64,000 bases of DNA from Caenorhabditis elegans (Eukaryota > Nematoda > Chromadorea > Rhabditida > Rhabditidae), in assembly GCF_000002985.6 (NCBI RefSeq), contig NC_003279.8, positions 7,316,001-7,380,000 of the forward strand, written 5' to 3'. The position numbers were made by a program, and so were the translations under genes. Within the stretch, counting starts at the first letter, position 1. Every line of letters starts with the position of its first letter. Of this stretch, positions 1-12,614 are shown piece by piece. The notes beneath the pieces were generated by a model that worked only from the letters and a program-made list of their open reading frames with translations, searched no databases and was not told the DNA's origin.

Positions 1-1640
1 CAATAACCGTCATCTTCATAGCCATCTAAACAACGAACCTTCCTACATGTTCACATTTTTGGGTGTGCCCCAATTCGATTGGTTTTCAACGACATTTCTA
101 TCTTGATTGTCTCATTTGGTCTTCTTCTCCGGCTACTTGTGGTCGAAACCTTCATGTTTTTAGTTATGTACTCCTGGTTTTTTGGATGAAAAAAAATCGT
201 CAGTTATGCATCAGAAGGCCGACATAGTGTCATGTTTCTTTCCCTAAATATCTCTCACAGTGTTCATATTCTCGTCGAAAATATTTAAAAGGGAAACGAG
301 AAGAGCTGAAGGTTTTAATGAAACCCTGCAGAGAAGAAAGGGTGATTAGCCATTTTCTTTGTGGGTCGATTTTCGGCTTTTTCGGGTCAGCAGCCCTTTC
401 AATCATGTCACCTTTCGCTTTCCTATATGATAACCTCTTTTGGGTAGTGAAAATAGCAGATCTACACCCCATCCTTCTCATTTTCGTATTCAACGGAAAT
501 TGAGAGATGAAAGAAAGGAAGGAAGAAGCCGTGACGGATGACCAACCGATTTTTTTACTTCGTTCTTCAACGGTTCGTTCTGTCTCTCTTATTTGCATTT
601 ATATTACTAGCCACTGTTCAGTCACTCTTTTTTTACACATTGAGCTATGAATCACAACTGTATGCGTTGTTCTTTCTTCACATACAACAAGTATAAAACG
701 CTAGAAAATTTTCAGAAACAAGTTTCAAATTTTTGATTTCGCAATAATGTTTTGTTTCCGAATTGTTCGAAAAAAGTGCGACGTTTCTTTCTTTTCTTTT
801 TTATTTCAATTGTTCACTTTCTCTAGCATGGATTTCTTGCTAGCCGTCAGTTTGATTTAGCTAATAGCCGGCCTTTTTGTTTTCGTCGTCCTTTCTCCTC
901 GTTTCCAACCTGCAATTGTGAATTGTATCAACCTTGTATCGATCTTACAACATTTGGAAATCAAAGTCGCAGTCATCATTGGTTTGACCTTCTCAGTGAC
1001 CGTCAGTCACTTTCTAAACGTTTCGAAAACCGATTTAAAGGTGTACAATTGGCATACACCAAAAGATTTATCTAGTTAGAAAAAAAATTTGCTTTGTGGA
1101 TTTTGTAGGTTTTTCTGTTTCTATTGAACCACAGCTTTTGCATTTGCATTTTTAATTATTGTTCTAACTACTGACGATGTTTTTACACAGGAATATATTT
1201 GCAAATAGGTAACAATGGCAAACAAATTCCAAAACATATTTGCCAATCTCATATTCAATGCAACTTTTCTTGAAAGCTAGTTACTACTGTTGTAGAATAT
1301 AAATTCTACAAAATAGGTAGTCAGAACATTTACATTTTTACTTTCTATTACATAACAGTAAATTATAGAGTGAAACCTGTTGTTACATTGGACTACATCG
1401 GGAATAATTGCGGAACCGCGTCAGGCAAATTCGCCATCTGAAAGCTAAACTCTGCTTTTTTCCGTTATTCAATCTTACTCTATCTGCTACCGAGACTAGT
1501 TGCAGTAATCCGATTCAATTCCATTTCCATCTACTCATCATTTTCTTCTTTCCCATCTCATTTCTCCCTTGCTTCGATTTATTTTCTATCATTTGAAAAC
1601 TATTTCTTATTCGTTTCTTTTTTTTGAACATTTTTGCAAT
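1..1640. other. Intergenic, no gene seen
   Basis: AT-rich sequence upstream of the small membrane-protein gene at 1648. Two opposed short open frames at 230-598 and 318-503 have no splice context or recognisable protein character and look accidental. The stretch from about 1400 to 1640 is strongly pyrimidine-rich and ends in a TTTCAG at 1645, so it probably holds the promoter and leader of the next gene. Confidence 0.6.
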
Positions 1641-1647
1641 TTCAGAA

Positions 1648-2049
1648 ATGTCGTCATACACTCTTCCACTGTTCCTCTTCGCTATGGCACTTCTTGCCTG
1701 TGCCCCATCAGTCAGTGCCGAAGGAGATGATCTTCTCGACTACGTCAAATCGATTGAGCCACTCACGATCAGAAGGAGTCCATTGGCATGCCCACTTCCA
1801 GTTGTCGGACAAGCTTGCCCAGAAGAGAACGTTTTCTGGTACTTCAAGTGCTGCGGACAGATTGCTGATCAGTGTTGCTTCCGTCTTCAGGTAATAATTC
1901 ATTTTTCAAAAGATCTGCTGAAATTTAAATATGTTAATTTCTAAATTTGTTTCTTTCAGGATTGGGTTACTGTTCTTCTTCTCTTCCTTGCCGTCTGCAC
2001 GATTCTCTCGATCATCATCAACTGCGTCAGATGCTTCTGCTGCGCATAA
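1648..2049 (+). CDS. Small cysteine-rich single-pass membrane protein
   Basis: Two exons (1648-1890, 1960-2049) joined in phase 0 give 110 residues. Residues 1-24 are a clear signal peptide (hydrophobic core then SVSA before EGDD). The short ectodomain (25-81) carries cysteines in the patterns ACP..ACP, KCCG and QCCF, suggesting disulphides. Residues 82-103 form one membrane helix, followed by a very short Cys-rich tail (RCFCCA) that could be palmitoylated. The start is the first ATG after a T-rich TTTCAG ending at 1645, two bases upstream, a typical trans-splice site. It converges on gpb-2 with about 430 bases between the stop codons. I do not recognise a named family; it resembles the many small secreted or type I membrane proteins of nematodes. 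Function unknown. Confidence 0.85.
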
Positions 2050-2479
2050 GTATTTGACTTATAATTTTCACATTTCTTCATCAAATCTTCGGGGCAACAG
2101 TTTTATCAAAATTTCCACTTTTCTCTTTATAACCAATTCACTGAATTTCTTCCTTTTAATATTCTCTGATAATTTGCCATACGTTGCTCATTGAATACTC
2201 TACTTTCCACACTTCTTTCTTTTTTGTTATGTAATTTTCCTTTCCTCACAGTTCACCCTTGCCTTTTTGAATTGTATTTTAACAGGTGTATTTAGTGAAT
2301 TCTATTTACATCATTCAGCAATGAACGAGTACTTTACAGTATTTGTGACTAGAAAGTTGAGATAGGAGAAAATAGTGGGATGGTTAGATAATAGTACAGG
2401 GATAGAGACTGGTGGGAAGGGGGATGAGTAAAGTGACATAAAGCTCAAAAATTGTAAGAGAAAAATTAATATTAAATAA

Positions 2480-4909
2480 TCAAGCCCAAATGCGAATTGT
2501 GCAATCCCAGCTCGCCGAGCAGACGGCTGTTCCATCAGGAGAAGTTCGGAGGCAACTAATACGATTCTCATGTCCATAAAGTACTGAATGACGGGCGCAT
2601 TTCAGCGAATCCCATACACCGACACGATAATCACCATAACCAGCAAATAGAATACGACCTGTAATTTTTTAATAGTTAGAGTGAAAAGTTTAGTTCTGTG
2701 AATTTCAGAGATGCATTGAATTGATTTGGACTATACGTTTTTGTGAAGATTTAAACGTACCGCTCAAACTGAAATCGACTCCATTTACGGGGAACAAGAT
2801 TGATTCTTTTTCATACACACATACTTGACGATCTGCTCGAAGATCGAATAAGCGACACTGGAAAAAGTAATATTTTCAGACAAAACAAGCAACTCTCGCG
2901 ACTTTCTCCCAAACTATAATTTTCGAAAAATGGAAGAATAACCGTGAAATTTAATTAAGATTCTCTTGCACGGCCATGTGTCGATTTACGCAGCTCGTGT
3001 ACTCCCCGAGGAGAAGTGGGCATATTGTCACTTCTTCTCGAGGAGTACACTAGCTGCGTAATTCGACACATGGTCGTGCAAGGCTTCCATAATTTCCCAT
3101 CCCTTCTCCAATTTTCAATAATGAAGAAGTTTAAACACTTGTGACTTACAGTAGCATCATCAGATCCAGTTGCAAATGCATCACCATTTGGATGAAATCG
3201 AACAGTATTAATATCAGCTTCATGTCCTTCAAATGATTGTACACATTGTCCTGAACGAATATCCCATACAAGAGAATGTTTGTCAGCTCCTGCGGAAATA
3301 AATGTATTTCCAGTATCACATTTTGGAACATCGATTGCAAATACATCACCAGTATGACCATGGAAATTCTGAATTTTTGAATTGGGTTTCCGATTCGCGA
3401 GAATAAAAAACCTGAATAAGTTGTCCACTTTCAACATCCCAAATAGCACATGTTGAATCTCCACTTCCAGTTAAAATAAGATTATCCGAACGAAGGAATG
3501 TACAACATGACATATAAGAAGTATGAGTTGCTACTTGTCTTTTCTTTTGAATTATATCATCTTCAAAAGAAAGTGGAACGACACTGCATTTATTATCAAG
3601 TCCTCTGTAAAATTGGAATTTTTGAAAATTCAAAAAATAATAATAAAAATTTTTAATTAATAACATGAAAGCTTCAAAATTGGTAAAGTATACATGAGCC
3701 AATTTTTGAAAATTCCGTCTGTAAGAGCTCTTTTATAATTTGAAAAAAAAAACAATAAATTCTCATGAACACTATAAGTCCGTGTACTACCGTTTGTATT
3801 TTTTGAAAGCTTTGAAGTATTTGAAAGAAATCTTACCCGCAAGCGATCATTTGACTCGATGGAGAGAATGCACATGCCATAACCCAAGTTGTTGGCATCG
3901 TAAGAGCATGTTCCTTATTCGTAGTAAATCCATCCCATACAATCACTTTCCCGTCCTAAAATTTACTAATTTGAGCAAATTCATTTTAGAAATCGAGGTT
4001 TCAATTTTTGAAGACTACTGAATCTTTTGTAAGTCATATTTTAAACCAACCTGAGATGAAGAGACGATATGTCTTTTATCCAATGACCAATCCATGCATA
4101 ATACTTTTCCCACGTGTCCTTTTAAAATTCGACGCTGTTTTACACCAAGAGCTCCCATAACGTCAAGTCGTTCGGCTGCTTGTTGAACTGAAAATTACTT
4201 AGGATGTAAAAAACTACTTAGTGCGTTTTGGGATTACTGTAGTTCTTGGTAATAGTAAATTAGGCATAACCTCAAAAAAGTCAAAGAGAAAACATTTAGA
4301 ATTATGCAAATATCACAAAGCATATCTGGTATCTTTTTGTTCATCAAATTATTTAACTCAAATTTCTTTAAAGTTTTCAAAAACTTTTTTCAACTTTTTT
4401 CAGTCAAACAAGTTCTCAAAAAGTCCAACTTCACCTAGATTTGACAATTTACCAAAACTTAGACGTAATTTTTGGTGTGTATTGATATTTGGGCAATTAT
4501 AATATTCGGTTATGAAGAACCGCATTGATATTTTTATTCAATATCCTCACTGATTGTGAGCTTTTAATTCAAAAGTTTATTTTTTCAATAAAAAAACAAA
4601 GAAAAAAGACTCCGGAGGATTTCTAACCTAGGAATTGTAAAGTTCAATTTTTTAGTAGTGTTCTTCTTCAAAGTCCCTCTTTTTAAATTGAAGTATTCTA
4701 ATAAATTATCTTTTTAATTTTTTTCAAATACTTACTAGGAATGTCATTAAGCTTGTGCCTCTCTTGATCCAATTTCTTTCTAAGCTCTTCGGCTTCATTT
4801 GCCAATTGTTCTAAATATTCCGATCTGAAATAATGTAGTGTAACCCTTTGTAATGTAAAATGTACAAATACCCTTTTTCGGTTGTTGTTGGCTGAGAGTT
4901 TTCTGGCAT
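2480..4909 (-). CDS. gpb-2: G protein beta subunit, Gbeta5 type (GPB-2)
   Basis: Eight exons (4872-4909, 4736-4824, 4051-4187, 3837-3955, 3412-3604, 3150-3368, 2761-2857, 2480-2658) give 356 residues, the usual Gbeta5 length. Residues about 14-40 are a charged N-terminal coiled coil ([17 protein letters not shown]), and residues about 60-356 form WD40 repeats with GH...WD spacing ([34 protein letters not shown]), ending IRIWA. Gbeta5 proteins pair with the GGL domain of R7-type RGS proteins instead of a Ggamma; in the worm the known partners are EGL-10 and EAT-16, which tune Go and Gq signalling in neurons and muscle. The start is the first ATG with the conserved short N terminus. A 118-bp foldback repeat lies in the intron between exons 6 and 7. 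Identification is firm; the symbol is from memory of the worm protein. Confidence 0.97.
2965..3082. repeat. Foldback repeat in a gpb-2 intron
   Basis: Two arms of about 50 bases, starting CTTGCACGGCCATGTGTCG and ending in its near-complement, are separated by about 11 bases. The arms differ at a few positions. It lies wholly within the 292-base intron between exons 6 and 7. It looks like a small MITE-type element or a remnant of one. Confidence 0.85.
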
Positions 4910-5049
4910 TTTCGACGAGGAAGACGATTCTCCAGCAATGGTGCTCATTCAAATTGCGTTTCTTTTTGAGATCAGAAGACGAATTATGCAAAAAAAGGAA
5001 GAGAAGACTGAGGGTTGAAGAAAATGAATTTGAATAGAACAATTAGAGA

Positions 5050-6270
5050 TGGGCGGTTTGTTTGAGGTTTAGAGGCACATTTTTCCTGAAACATTGCTAT
5101 TAAAAAAATAAGTTTGAAGTAGCCAAATTCTTAAAGGACATGCCTAGAAATGTAAGAAATATATAGGAAGATCAAGATCATTTACATGATTTTGGATTTT
5201 AATTTTTTATTTGAAACAACAAATTAGACAACAGTTTGGCACAATTGAAACGAGCACAATGTAAAAAGAATTTGATTTTAAACCAAAAACATGTTGATAA
5301 GGTAATTCAAAATATCGTACTACCATTACTATTAATTTATATTTGCCTAAGGTTTTGCAATGATCGGAGTTTCACACATTTTATAAGTAACGTTTATAAA
5401 AAATAAAAGTAAAAGCCTTTTTTGCAAAGTTATTCTGTTGAACATGCTCAAAAATAGGATGGATGTGGCTACATTATCATTAAATTATCATAAATTTGAT
5501 GGTATTGATTAAGACAAAACTATATTCGCCACGACAAAAAGCCGTCGAGGGCCCGAAATCATGGTGCAATGAATTCTATTTGCGTGCCTTACTCCGCTAT
5601 GTCTCGCTTCTCCCTCTTCACTATTTTCTCTATTTCTTTTCTCGTTTTGCCGAGCGGTCCTTTTTGCAATGGAAAGAGAATGCAATGCGGTCGCGTCGCG
5701 GTTTCTGGGAAAAAGATGAAAAGAGACGGAAGAGATGTGGAAAAGAGAGTGGCTCGAAGAACGGGATGAGTTAAAATTAGGCAATGCACATGTCTTGATG
5801 GTTTTTGTGAAGTGAAATTAATTATAAAAAAGTGCTAGGTTAGCTTAAAAGTTGAGTAAAACCAGTTTAAAAAGTCCCACAATCGTTTTAGGTTTTTTGA
5901 AAAAATAAGTTATGGAAAATTGTCAAATTTTTGCAACTTTATCCTTCGCAGGGAATAGCATTGTGGAATGCTCTAAAACCTACAATATTATAATAAAAAA
6001 AGGCATAAGAAAAATAGGAAACTCGTATAAAACATATTTTTCTGTCTACTTGCAGAGTTATGATGTGTGAAAATGAGAATTTACCACTTTTCGACAGCGC
6101 ATAAACATATTCAACTTTTTTCTGAAAAGCTTTACTATGATATTGATAATTAACAATGTTATCACTATAGAAGTGGTTTAAATAAATTCCCCACTAAAAC
6201 CAGAAATCTAGACTAGCTGTAGCTGTAAGACACTTCTTGTACACCGGTAGTTTCAGTGCCAATAATTTTA
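5050..6270. other. Intergenic between gpb-2 and the next minus-strand gene
   Basis: Probable gpb-2 promoter region. Most is AT-rich. A distinctly GC-richer block at about 5521-5775 contains several overlapping short frames on both strands, which look like by-products of its base composition and not genes. No repeat or RNA gene recognised. Confidence 0.5.
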
Positions 6271-6282
6271 AGACTCAAAATA

Positions 6283-6288
6283 TTTATT
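6283..6288 (-). promoter_or_regulatory. Poly(A) signal AATAAA
   Basis: Reads AATAAA on the minus strand, 42 bases past the stop codon of the gene at 6330-7590. Confidence 0.7.
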
Positions 6289-6329
6289 CAAGCGTAATAT
6301 ACAAGCAGAAAAAGTGAAAGACAGAAAAA

Positions 6330-7590
6330 TTAATATCGAGAAACATTGTAGGCATCAGGTCGGTGAGCAGTTGCCGGAGCCGTCGACGAGGTATAATAAC
6401 GATCTTCAGCAGAGAACATGACCTGATCACCAGGAACCATGACACGAGATATTTCAGAATCTCTTGGTGATGAGTCCACGTGGATTTGACGTGGAGCTTG
6501 ACGAGTGTGTTGAATATAATTAGCATTACCAGGAATATTATCATAATTGACAGGAATTGGAACAGGAGCAGATTGGGCAATGATAGGAGATGAGACTAAA
6601 CTGAAATATTGGCTATTTTTACTGAATTTTTTAGTTTGTATGTGAAGCAGTTAGAAATGTCTCAAATCTATGAAATTCAAGAAATTTGATTGAACTGAAA
6701 TGCAATTTTGTCTAGAATATATCCACTGGAAAAATTAAAATTGACAAGTTGAAATACCTTGTTGAGTATTCTTTCTTTGATTTTTTCCTCTGAGCCCAAA
6801 CCATCCAGCGAACCAAATTCCAGCAATACACACACATGGTAAGCAACAACAAAAGAGCAATAGGCATATTCCAACAATTATACCAATAATCCTTCCGGCA
6901 TACCAAAAATCGTCACTGCAACAAGAACCCCTACAGTGATACGTACCAATTGCTCGTTATGCTTAGAAATTATGAATTGCAATGGAATCAACATGAACGA
7001 AGGCTTCCATGATCAAAGGATTGTCTTCAAGTAAGTGTCTACATACCTATCTAGAGCCTAATGCCTGCCTTCTGCCGCCTCGAACTTCAAAGTTTAGTGT
7101 ACTGTACAAATTATATTTTTTGCTGCAAATATAAGACAAGTGTATTGTCTCTAAAAAGCTACATTTGAATTGCCGATTTTTTAAAACAATACAGCGAAGT
7201 GATTTGGTAAAAATAGTGTTTTTGAAATTTAGTTTTTAGCTCGGATTTTACCGGAGCTGGCTAATTTTGGCTTAACTTTTCTCTTGTGGATTAACATTTT
7301 GAAGTTTTGGTTTTATGTTCCCTCAGATAAATAAAATTTTTAACCTACCAAAAAATACTACTCTGTATAATCTCACTTTTAAAATATTGAAAAGCAAGTA
7401 GTTTTAAATGTATGTCTATTCCATTGCAATTCCATATATAAACTCACCCATACATATCATATCCACCATAATAACTTCTCTTGGATCGTGTGAGAACTTC
7501 CTCAGATTGCTCACAATTTGCCATCATAATAAAAACAGTTAACAGTAACATTATAGATTTAATTGAAGAGGAGGAATTGAAACGCCACAT
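6330..7590 (-). CDS. Small single-pass membrane protein with Cys-rich transmembrane segment
   Basis: Three exons (7448-7590, 6758-6915, 6330-6595) give 188 residues. Residues 1-26 are a signal peptide (LLLTVFIMMANC). A dibasic RSKR at 35-38, followed by a Tyr/Gly-rich stretch, could be a furin-type cleavage site. Residues about 57-86 are one membrane segment with an unusual CCCLPCVC core. The cytoplasmic tail (about 100 residues) is Pro/Ser/Asn-rich with no domain I know. The last exon must use the acceptor ending TTTAG at 6596; the TTTCAG five bases upstream would bring in a stop codon. The ATG follows TTCCAG by one base, fitting trans-splicing. Not a family I can name. The layout (short luminal part, one helix, disordered tail) suggests an adaptor or accessory membrane protein, which is inference only. 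Confidence 0.85.
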
Positions 7591-7599
7591 TCTGGAATA

Positions 7600-8320
7600 G
7601 AGAAGTTTTCTGCCGTGAAAGTACTAAAGTTTAAGAATTATTTGTTCCTTTTTATAGCTTTGATAACCTAGGTGTGTCTTTCATGTCAACATGATATTGG
7701 TACACGCTCAATTGCCTCTTCTTTTACTCATTTTTGAGGTTAAAAAGGTGGAAGAGAGAGAGAGGGGTCACAAGATGACCTGGCAGGTGCCACGTCATCA
7801 CATGCCGAATAGTTTCGGTTCATAAAATTTTGATAGAAGGAAATTACATGGTTGTGAAGTTTTTTTTATTTTGAATTTTTAGATAACTAATTCCGAGTGA
7901 CCACTCAAGGTATAACATTTGACATTTTACAACGTCAGCAGAACCAATCTAATATTTTTTCTACAATTGAGTTTTTGAGATATTTGCACCAGAAAGTCTA
8001 AAATGGACTGCCCTATTTTACTCTGATTTTCAGAAGACTTCTGCTTAATCCAGATTCAGCTCACCAATGGCAAGGCAAATGGCCACCCCAAATTTTTACC
8101 ATTACCCTTTTAGGATTTTTTAATAACTAGAAAAAACATAAACTGAATAATGTTAAACGTTGGAGTTTTTGCAATCTTTGAAAATTGCTCAAAACTCGGT
8201 CAAAAACACATTGCTTACATATTTTGTAAATTGCACAAATTCGAAAATTGTAAACATGCACTAAATGCACAAAAATTTGCGCAACTCGTTTGCAAAGGCT
8301 CTCTGATTTTGGAAAATTTA
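7600..8320. other. Intergenic upstream region
   Basis: Probable promoter of the small membrane-protein gene. It holds a GA-rich run (about 7752-7764), an E-box-like CAGGTG and a CACGTCA motif near 7783-7797. No gene seen. Confidence 0.4.
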
Positions 8321-8329
8321 AAGAAGTTT

Positions 8330-9260
8330 TAAAAAACTTTGAATGTTATTGAAACGTTGAAACGAACCTTGGCAAAGAATCTGACGACCTGACCTACTAG
8401 TGGCAAGTTTGAAAATGTTTCGTTTTGACTGTTCTGTCTCAGGTCGTAATCAAAAAAGTAGGCGTGACCAGGAATCCGGCTCCAAATTTGTGTGTCTGTT
8501 TGCAGTTGTAGACAAGCTTGACGCGTACTGTAGAAGACGACAAAAGAGATGGCGGAGACAAGTGCGCACTTGAAACGGAGAGCATTCCAAAACCAACCTG
8601 ATCCTGCATATTGCAATGAAAAGCCGCTATTCAGAATGTGTTGATGACGTAAAGTTGAAGTATTGAGAGCACACGTGGAAGGAATCAAAAAAGAATGCAA
8701 GAACTGTGAAGGAGACATCATGTTGGCGACATTCCAAAATTTCATTCCTTCAGCTACATTACTTTATAAAGTAACTATCATTTACTATATATAAAGCGCT
8801 CATTCCGTTTGTACATAGTTTGTAGTCTATGTAGTCTTTGTAGTCTGTGACGTTTTGGCTTCTGGAGGGATAGTGAGTTGGGCTTAGTGTAGGGATATAG
8901 TCGGGGTACTGTAGTGGTACAATAGTGGCACGGTAGGAGTACTGTATGATTACGGTAGCTTCAGAAAAATTAGTTTTCAGCTCCAGAAGTCGGGGGCCGC
9001 GCCGGAGGTGCGGACCACGGCTGGTTACTTTATAAAGTAACAAGGAAGGAACCGTCACGTGTCAGGTATCATTTTTCAAATGTGAGAACGGCAGGAAATC
9101 CGATACAGGTTGTGTCGTCCATGAGCAATTCTCGAAAACTGAGCAGCTCCATCGACTCCCCAATTCCCATAAGTCGGCTCTCGTGAAGATGTCGTCATTT
9201 CAAGTGCACCAAAACCGCCTCGATCAGTCATCGTCCACCCACAAAGATTTCCGAAAAAAA
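8330..9260 (-). pseudogene. Possible decayed gene or captured gene fragments
   Basis: Two protein-like stretches lie in order on the minus strand. The upstream one (9076-9231, extendable to about 9255) reads as 51 residues with an ordinary, non-repetitive composition (Trp, Gly, Cys, MTDRGGFGALEM...). The downstream one (8329-8745) is open for 138 residues. A segment bounded by two copies of a palindrome (8759-9041) lies between them. No splice sites join the parts and no start is convincing. I do not recognise the family. Alternatives are a repeat family that happens to be open, or gene pieces carried by a transposon. Confidence 0.3.
8759..9041. repeat. Segment bounded by two identical 17-bp palindromes
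   Basis: TTACTTTATAAAGTAAC occurs at 8759-8775 and again at 9025-9041. The palindromic ends and the 249-base interior with short GTAGTC and GTACTGTAGTGG-type repeats look like a small mobile element or a recombined repeat. Confidence 0.5.
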
Positions 9261-11428
9261 AATCTCCGGTTTTTCGGGAAGAATTGCCGAAGAAAACCAG
9301 AAGAAAGGATATAAATTTAATTTAGGACGCGAGTGCATCCCAAAGCTCTCAAACTACACTCATCGTTTCTTTTTTCTCTATTCATTTCCTTTTATAGCCA
9401 TATTTTGTCTGTTGAAATTCGTGATATGTTGTGAATTTTGTGGTGTTCTTGGCTGTTTACTGACTATTTGGCAAAGAAGATTGATTGTCACATTCAATCT
9501 TTTTTGAGATGATTTCAGTTTCTGAATTTATTTGCTCAAATTCAAAAAGAAAGAGCTCATATTTTCCGTTCCAAAAAACTATTGTGCTCATATATATGTA
9601 TGTTTTTTTTGAACATTTCGATCTTCAACTTGTGGTGTTTGGGTAGATTTACTCATATAAAATTTTCACATTTATACTAATTTTTAAACTGATAGGCGTC
9701 TGTTACCAGGAATTTTTAGGAATGTGTTTTTGGGTTGATTTTCATAACTTTCACTTTTTCTGGGAAAAGCCACAATCCCAAAAAGAATGAATCAGTAATT
9801 AGAAAGCCTAAATTGTTCGCTTTAGTGGATCAATTTTTCTGATAAGTTAGTTCCATGGAAAAGAACAAATACCAAGGATTCGACTTTCTTCAGAATACAT
9901 AGATCCAATTCAGCGTCTCGTTTTCGTCTGTTTTCAAAATCTTCTAAATTGAGATCTAAATTGAAACTCTTAGCCCTCCCGCCCACCAAACCTACTTCCT
10001 CATTCATCCTTCTTGCAACTTTCTCGTGATCTTCGAAACATTCAAATTTAATTTCCCTGAACAAAACGTTACTCCTTGTTGCTTTTTGTTCCCCATTTTT
10101 TTCTCCACTTTTTTTTTCTTAAAATGCAATTTTTGGTAAGCTCTTTTTTGGAGAAATTCTAGTTTGATTGCAGCAACAATGCTCATTGTTGGAACTTTGC
10201 AATTCATTAGTGCACATGATTTTCCACTGCTTGTCACACGAGGTTCCCATGTTCTTTTCTTCATTTTTCCTTCCATGTTCCCACAAAAATTGTCGTCAGC
10301 AAAATATGAGTGAGCATATGTTTGTCACGAGGTGACCCATGGGTTCGGTTTCCGTCTGATTATATTATGCTTATCCCATTTGTGTTGTCTTTCCAGACGA
10401 GTCGCATTTGGGTGTCTGTTTTCACTCAGTTTTGAGTTTTTACTGACTCCTGTGCCCGGGTCACCGTTAAAACATCTACAAACAGTTTCAGAAGATCTGC
10501 TTATTCATAAACACTAGTACTAAAAATCTTGGATCATTTGAAAAGTACTTGCCTACCAAGGAAGTTTTGATTCTACCTAGTCCGTCATTTAAGTTGATAG
10601 CTTATTGTCTTCAAACAAGGTTTACTATAAATTTTGTAGTCATCAAGGGTAGGTGCCACTGCAAATTCGATAGACAAAAGTTTAAAAAAAGTTAGAAAAC
10701 TTAGAGTTCAAAAATGTTATATACATCAATTTAGAAACATTTACAACTTTCTTGCAAGTTGCAACCGATTCCCAAAGGGATGATCTATGAAATATGTAAG
10801 AGATCACAATTTGAAATTGAACAATCTTCTCTAAAAATTGTTAGTTATTTAGAAAAAAAGTAAACTAAGTTTTTGTTTTTGTTTTTTCCCGATGTTTAGG
10901 TTTCTGAGCTCTTCAATTGAGAATTTATGAAAAAAAAGGCGGAGCTGAGCGATGAGCAACAACTTCACATTTTCTGAGTGGTCTCATTTTCTGGGAAAGC
11001 TAGTTCAGCTACTCGTTCATATTTTATTTTCTCTGCTCTCTTTCTTGTGAAATCGTGATGAAGTTTATTTTGTTAAAAAATCATTTAAAAATTGTATGTT
11101 AAAATATTCATTTGAAGTAAAAAGGTGTTCTGGCTTCTCAAAAATTGTTTGAATAGTTATCATAGATAAAGGTCTAAAAAGGCCATACATCGGAGAAAAT
11201 AGTTTGGAGTATGCTTTTGGTGTATTTTCGTAGGTTCTTTCTCAGGAAGTTTTCTAAATGTTTCAATAATTTCATTGCCTAAACTTTTGATCTAGATTAT
11301 TCTAGAGCAAGTGTTCTTTGAACAAAACAATTTTCATTGAGTTATCTGCAAAATCAATCAACTATACGACTTTAAAGTTGTCTCGTGGTTGGTGATTGCT
11401 TATAATTTCTTGATTTTGCTCTGCCGAC

Positions 11429-11602
11429 GTAACTCGGCAGTTTGGTTCTCCTTTCCCTCGCTCTTTTTTCACCTATCTTTCACCCTTTTTTCGCCTTGAT
11501 TATATCAGCGAAATATAGCAGTGGAAGTGCGAGAAAAAGGTGAACATGTGCGAAAGAAAGGTGAAGAAGTGCGAAAGATAGGAGAACCAAATTGCCGAGT
11601 AA
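11429..11602. repeat. Foldback repeat with CTCGGCA-type ends
   Basis: The terminal arm CTCGGCAGTTTGGTTCTCC is complemented by GGAGAACCAAATTGCCGAG at the far end. The interior is purine/pyrimidine-asymmetric and also partly complementary. It resembles the element at 23528-23705 in having a short GGCA/TGCC end. Confidence 0.7.
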
Positions 11603-12572
11603 TTTAACCCAATTTCAACTCCCTCACTCGACTACTTTATGTTTTCACTCAAGGTGGCAGCACGATTTTCACAAATTAAATCATAAATCATAAGGCTCAG
11701 TCATCACACAATTGTGCGTATATATACACACTTTTTGTAAGCTCATTGTGGCCATAAATTTTTTTTGCCTTTATGTGTTCACTTTACGTATAAGAAACTT
11801 ACGCTTTATTTGACTTTAGAATTTGGGAAACAATAACTTTTGTATATTGAGAAATGGTACTTTTGAACCAGTCACTTTATATTTTCTAATGAAGACTGTG
11901 GCATTTATTCCAAAACCTCAATTTCCATTTTGAAAATTCAAACTCTTCAAAGTAGACAAAGAATCCACCGCCTGCCGATCAAAAATTAATAAAACATCAG
12001 ATAGCTGTTCTTAAATATTGATAATATGAAACATCCGATGCTCACATAGTTGTGCCAGTTTATTAATTGAATGTAGGAAAAAGTCTAGAAAGTTCTATTA
12101 AAAATGAACATTGATTTTTGCTCTTTAACCATCACAAGTCCTTTCAATCCTTTCTCAATAATGGTCTTTTTCTTCTTCCATCACAATCTAAGGTTCTACT
12201 TTAGATTCATTCATCAGTCAAATTAACTTTTCTCTAATTCACTCAGTGCCTCTTCGTTCTCCGCCTCCTGCCACGTTTTCGTCACTTGTCAATTCAACTG
12301 ACACTACTTTAATTTGAACATTTCGGACGGCTCTTTCCATTTTATTTATTCTCGCTTTTCACTTTTCTTGCAGCTATTTTTTCTGGAAGCTGCGGTGAGT
12401 GGATGTGTAGGAAAACAAGTGATTTTTATGGGGCGAAGTAAAGCAATTAGTAGTTTTGTTGTTTTCCCGACCAAGAATTCAGAACTATAGTCTTAAAAGA
12501 AACACCGAAGGGGCGTGACGTACCGAATTTAAAAAATGGAGCTTGACAATATGGATACTGTATTTGCTTCTC

Positions 12573-12614
12573 CAGTTTCTCGCACCCAGTTTCTCGCACC
12601 CAGTTTCTTGCACT
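12573..12614. repeat. Tandem repeat, 14-base unit x 3
   Basis: The unit CAGTTTCTCGCACC occurs twice exactly and a third time with changes (CAGTTTCTTGCACT). Confidence 0.85.

Noticed and set aside
5496..5789. Several overlapping short frames on both strands, one with a signal-peptide look
   Set aside because: The frames conflict with each other and reflect a GC-richer block. No splice or polyadenylation context; more likely promoter DNA.
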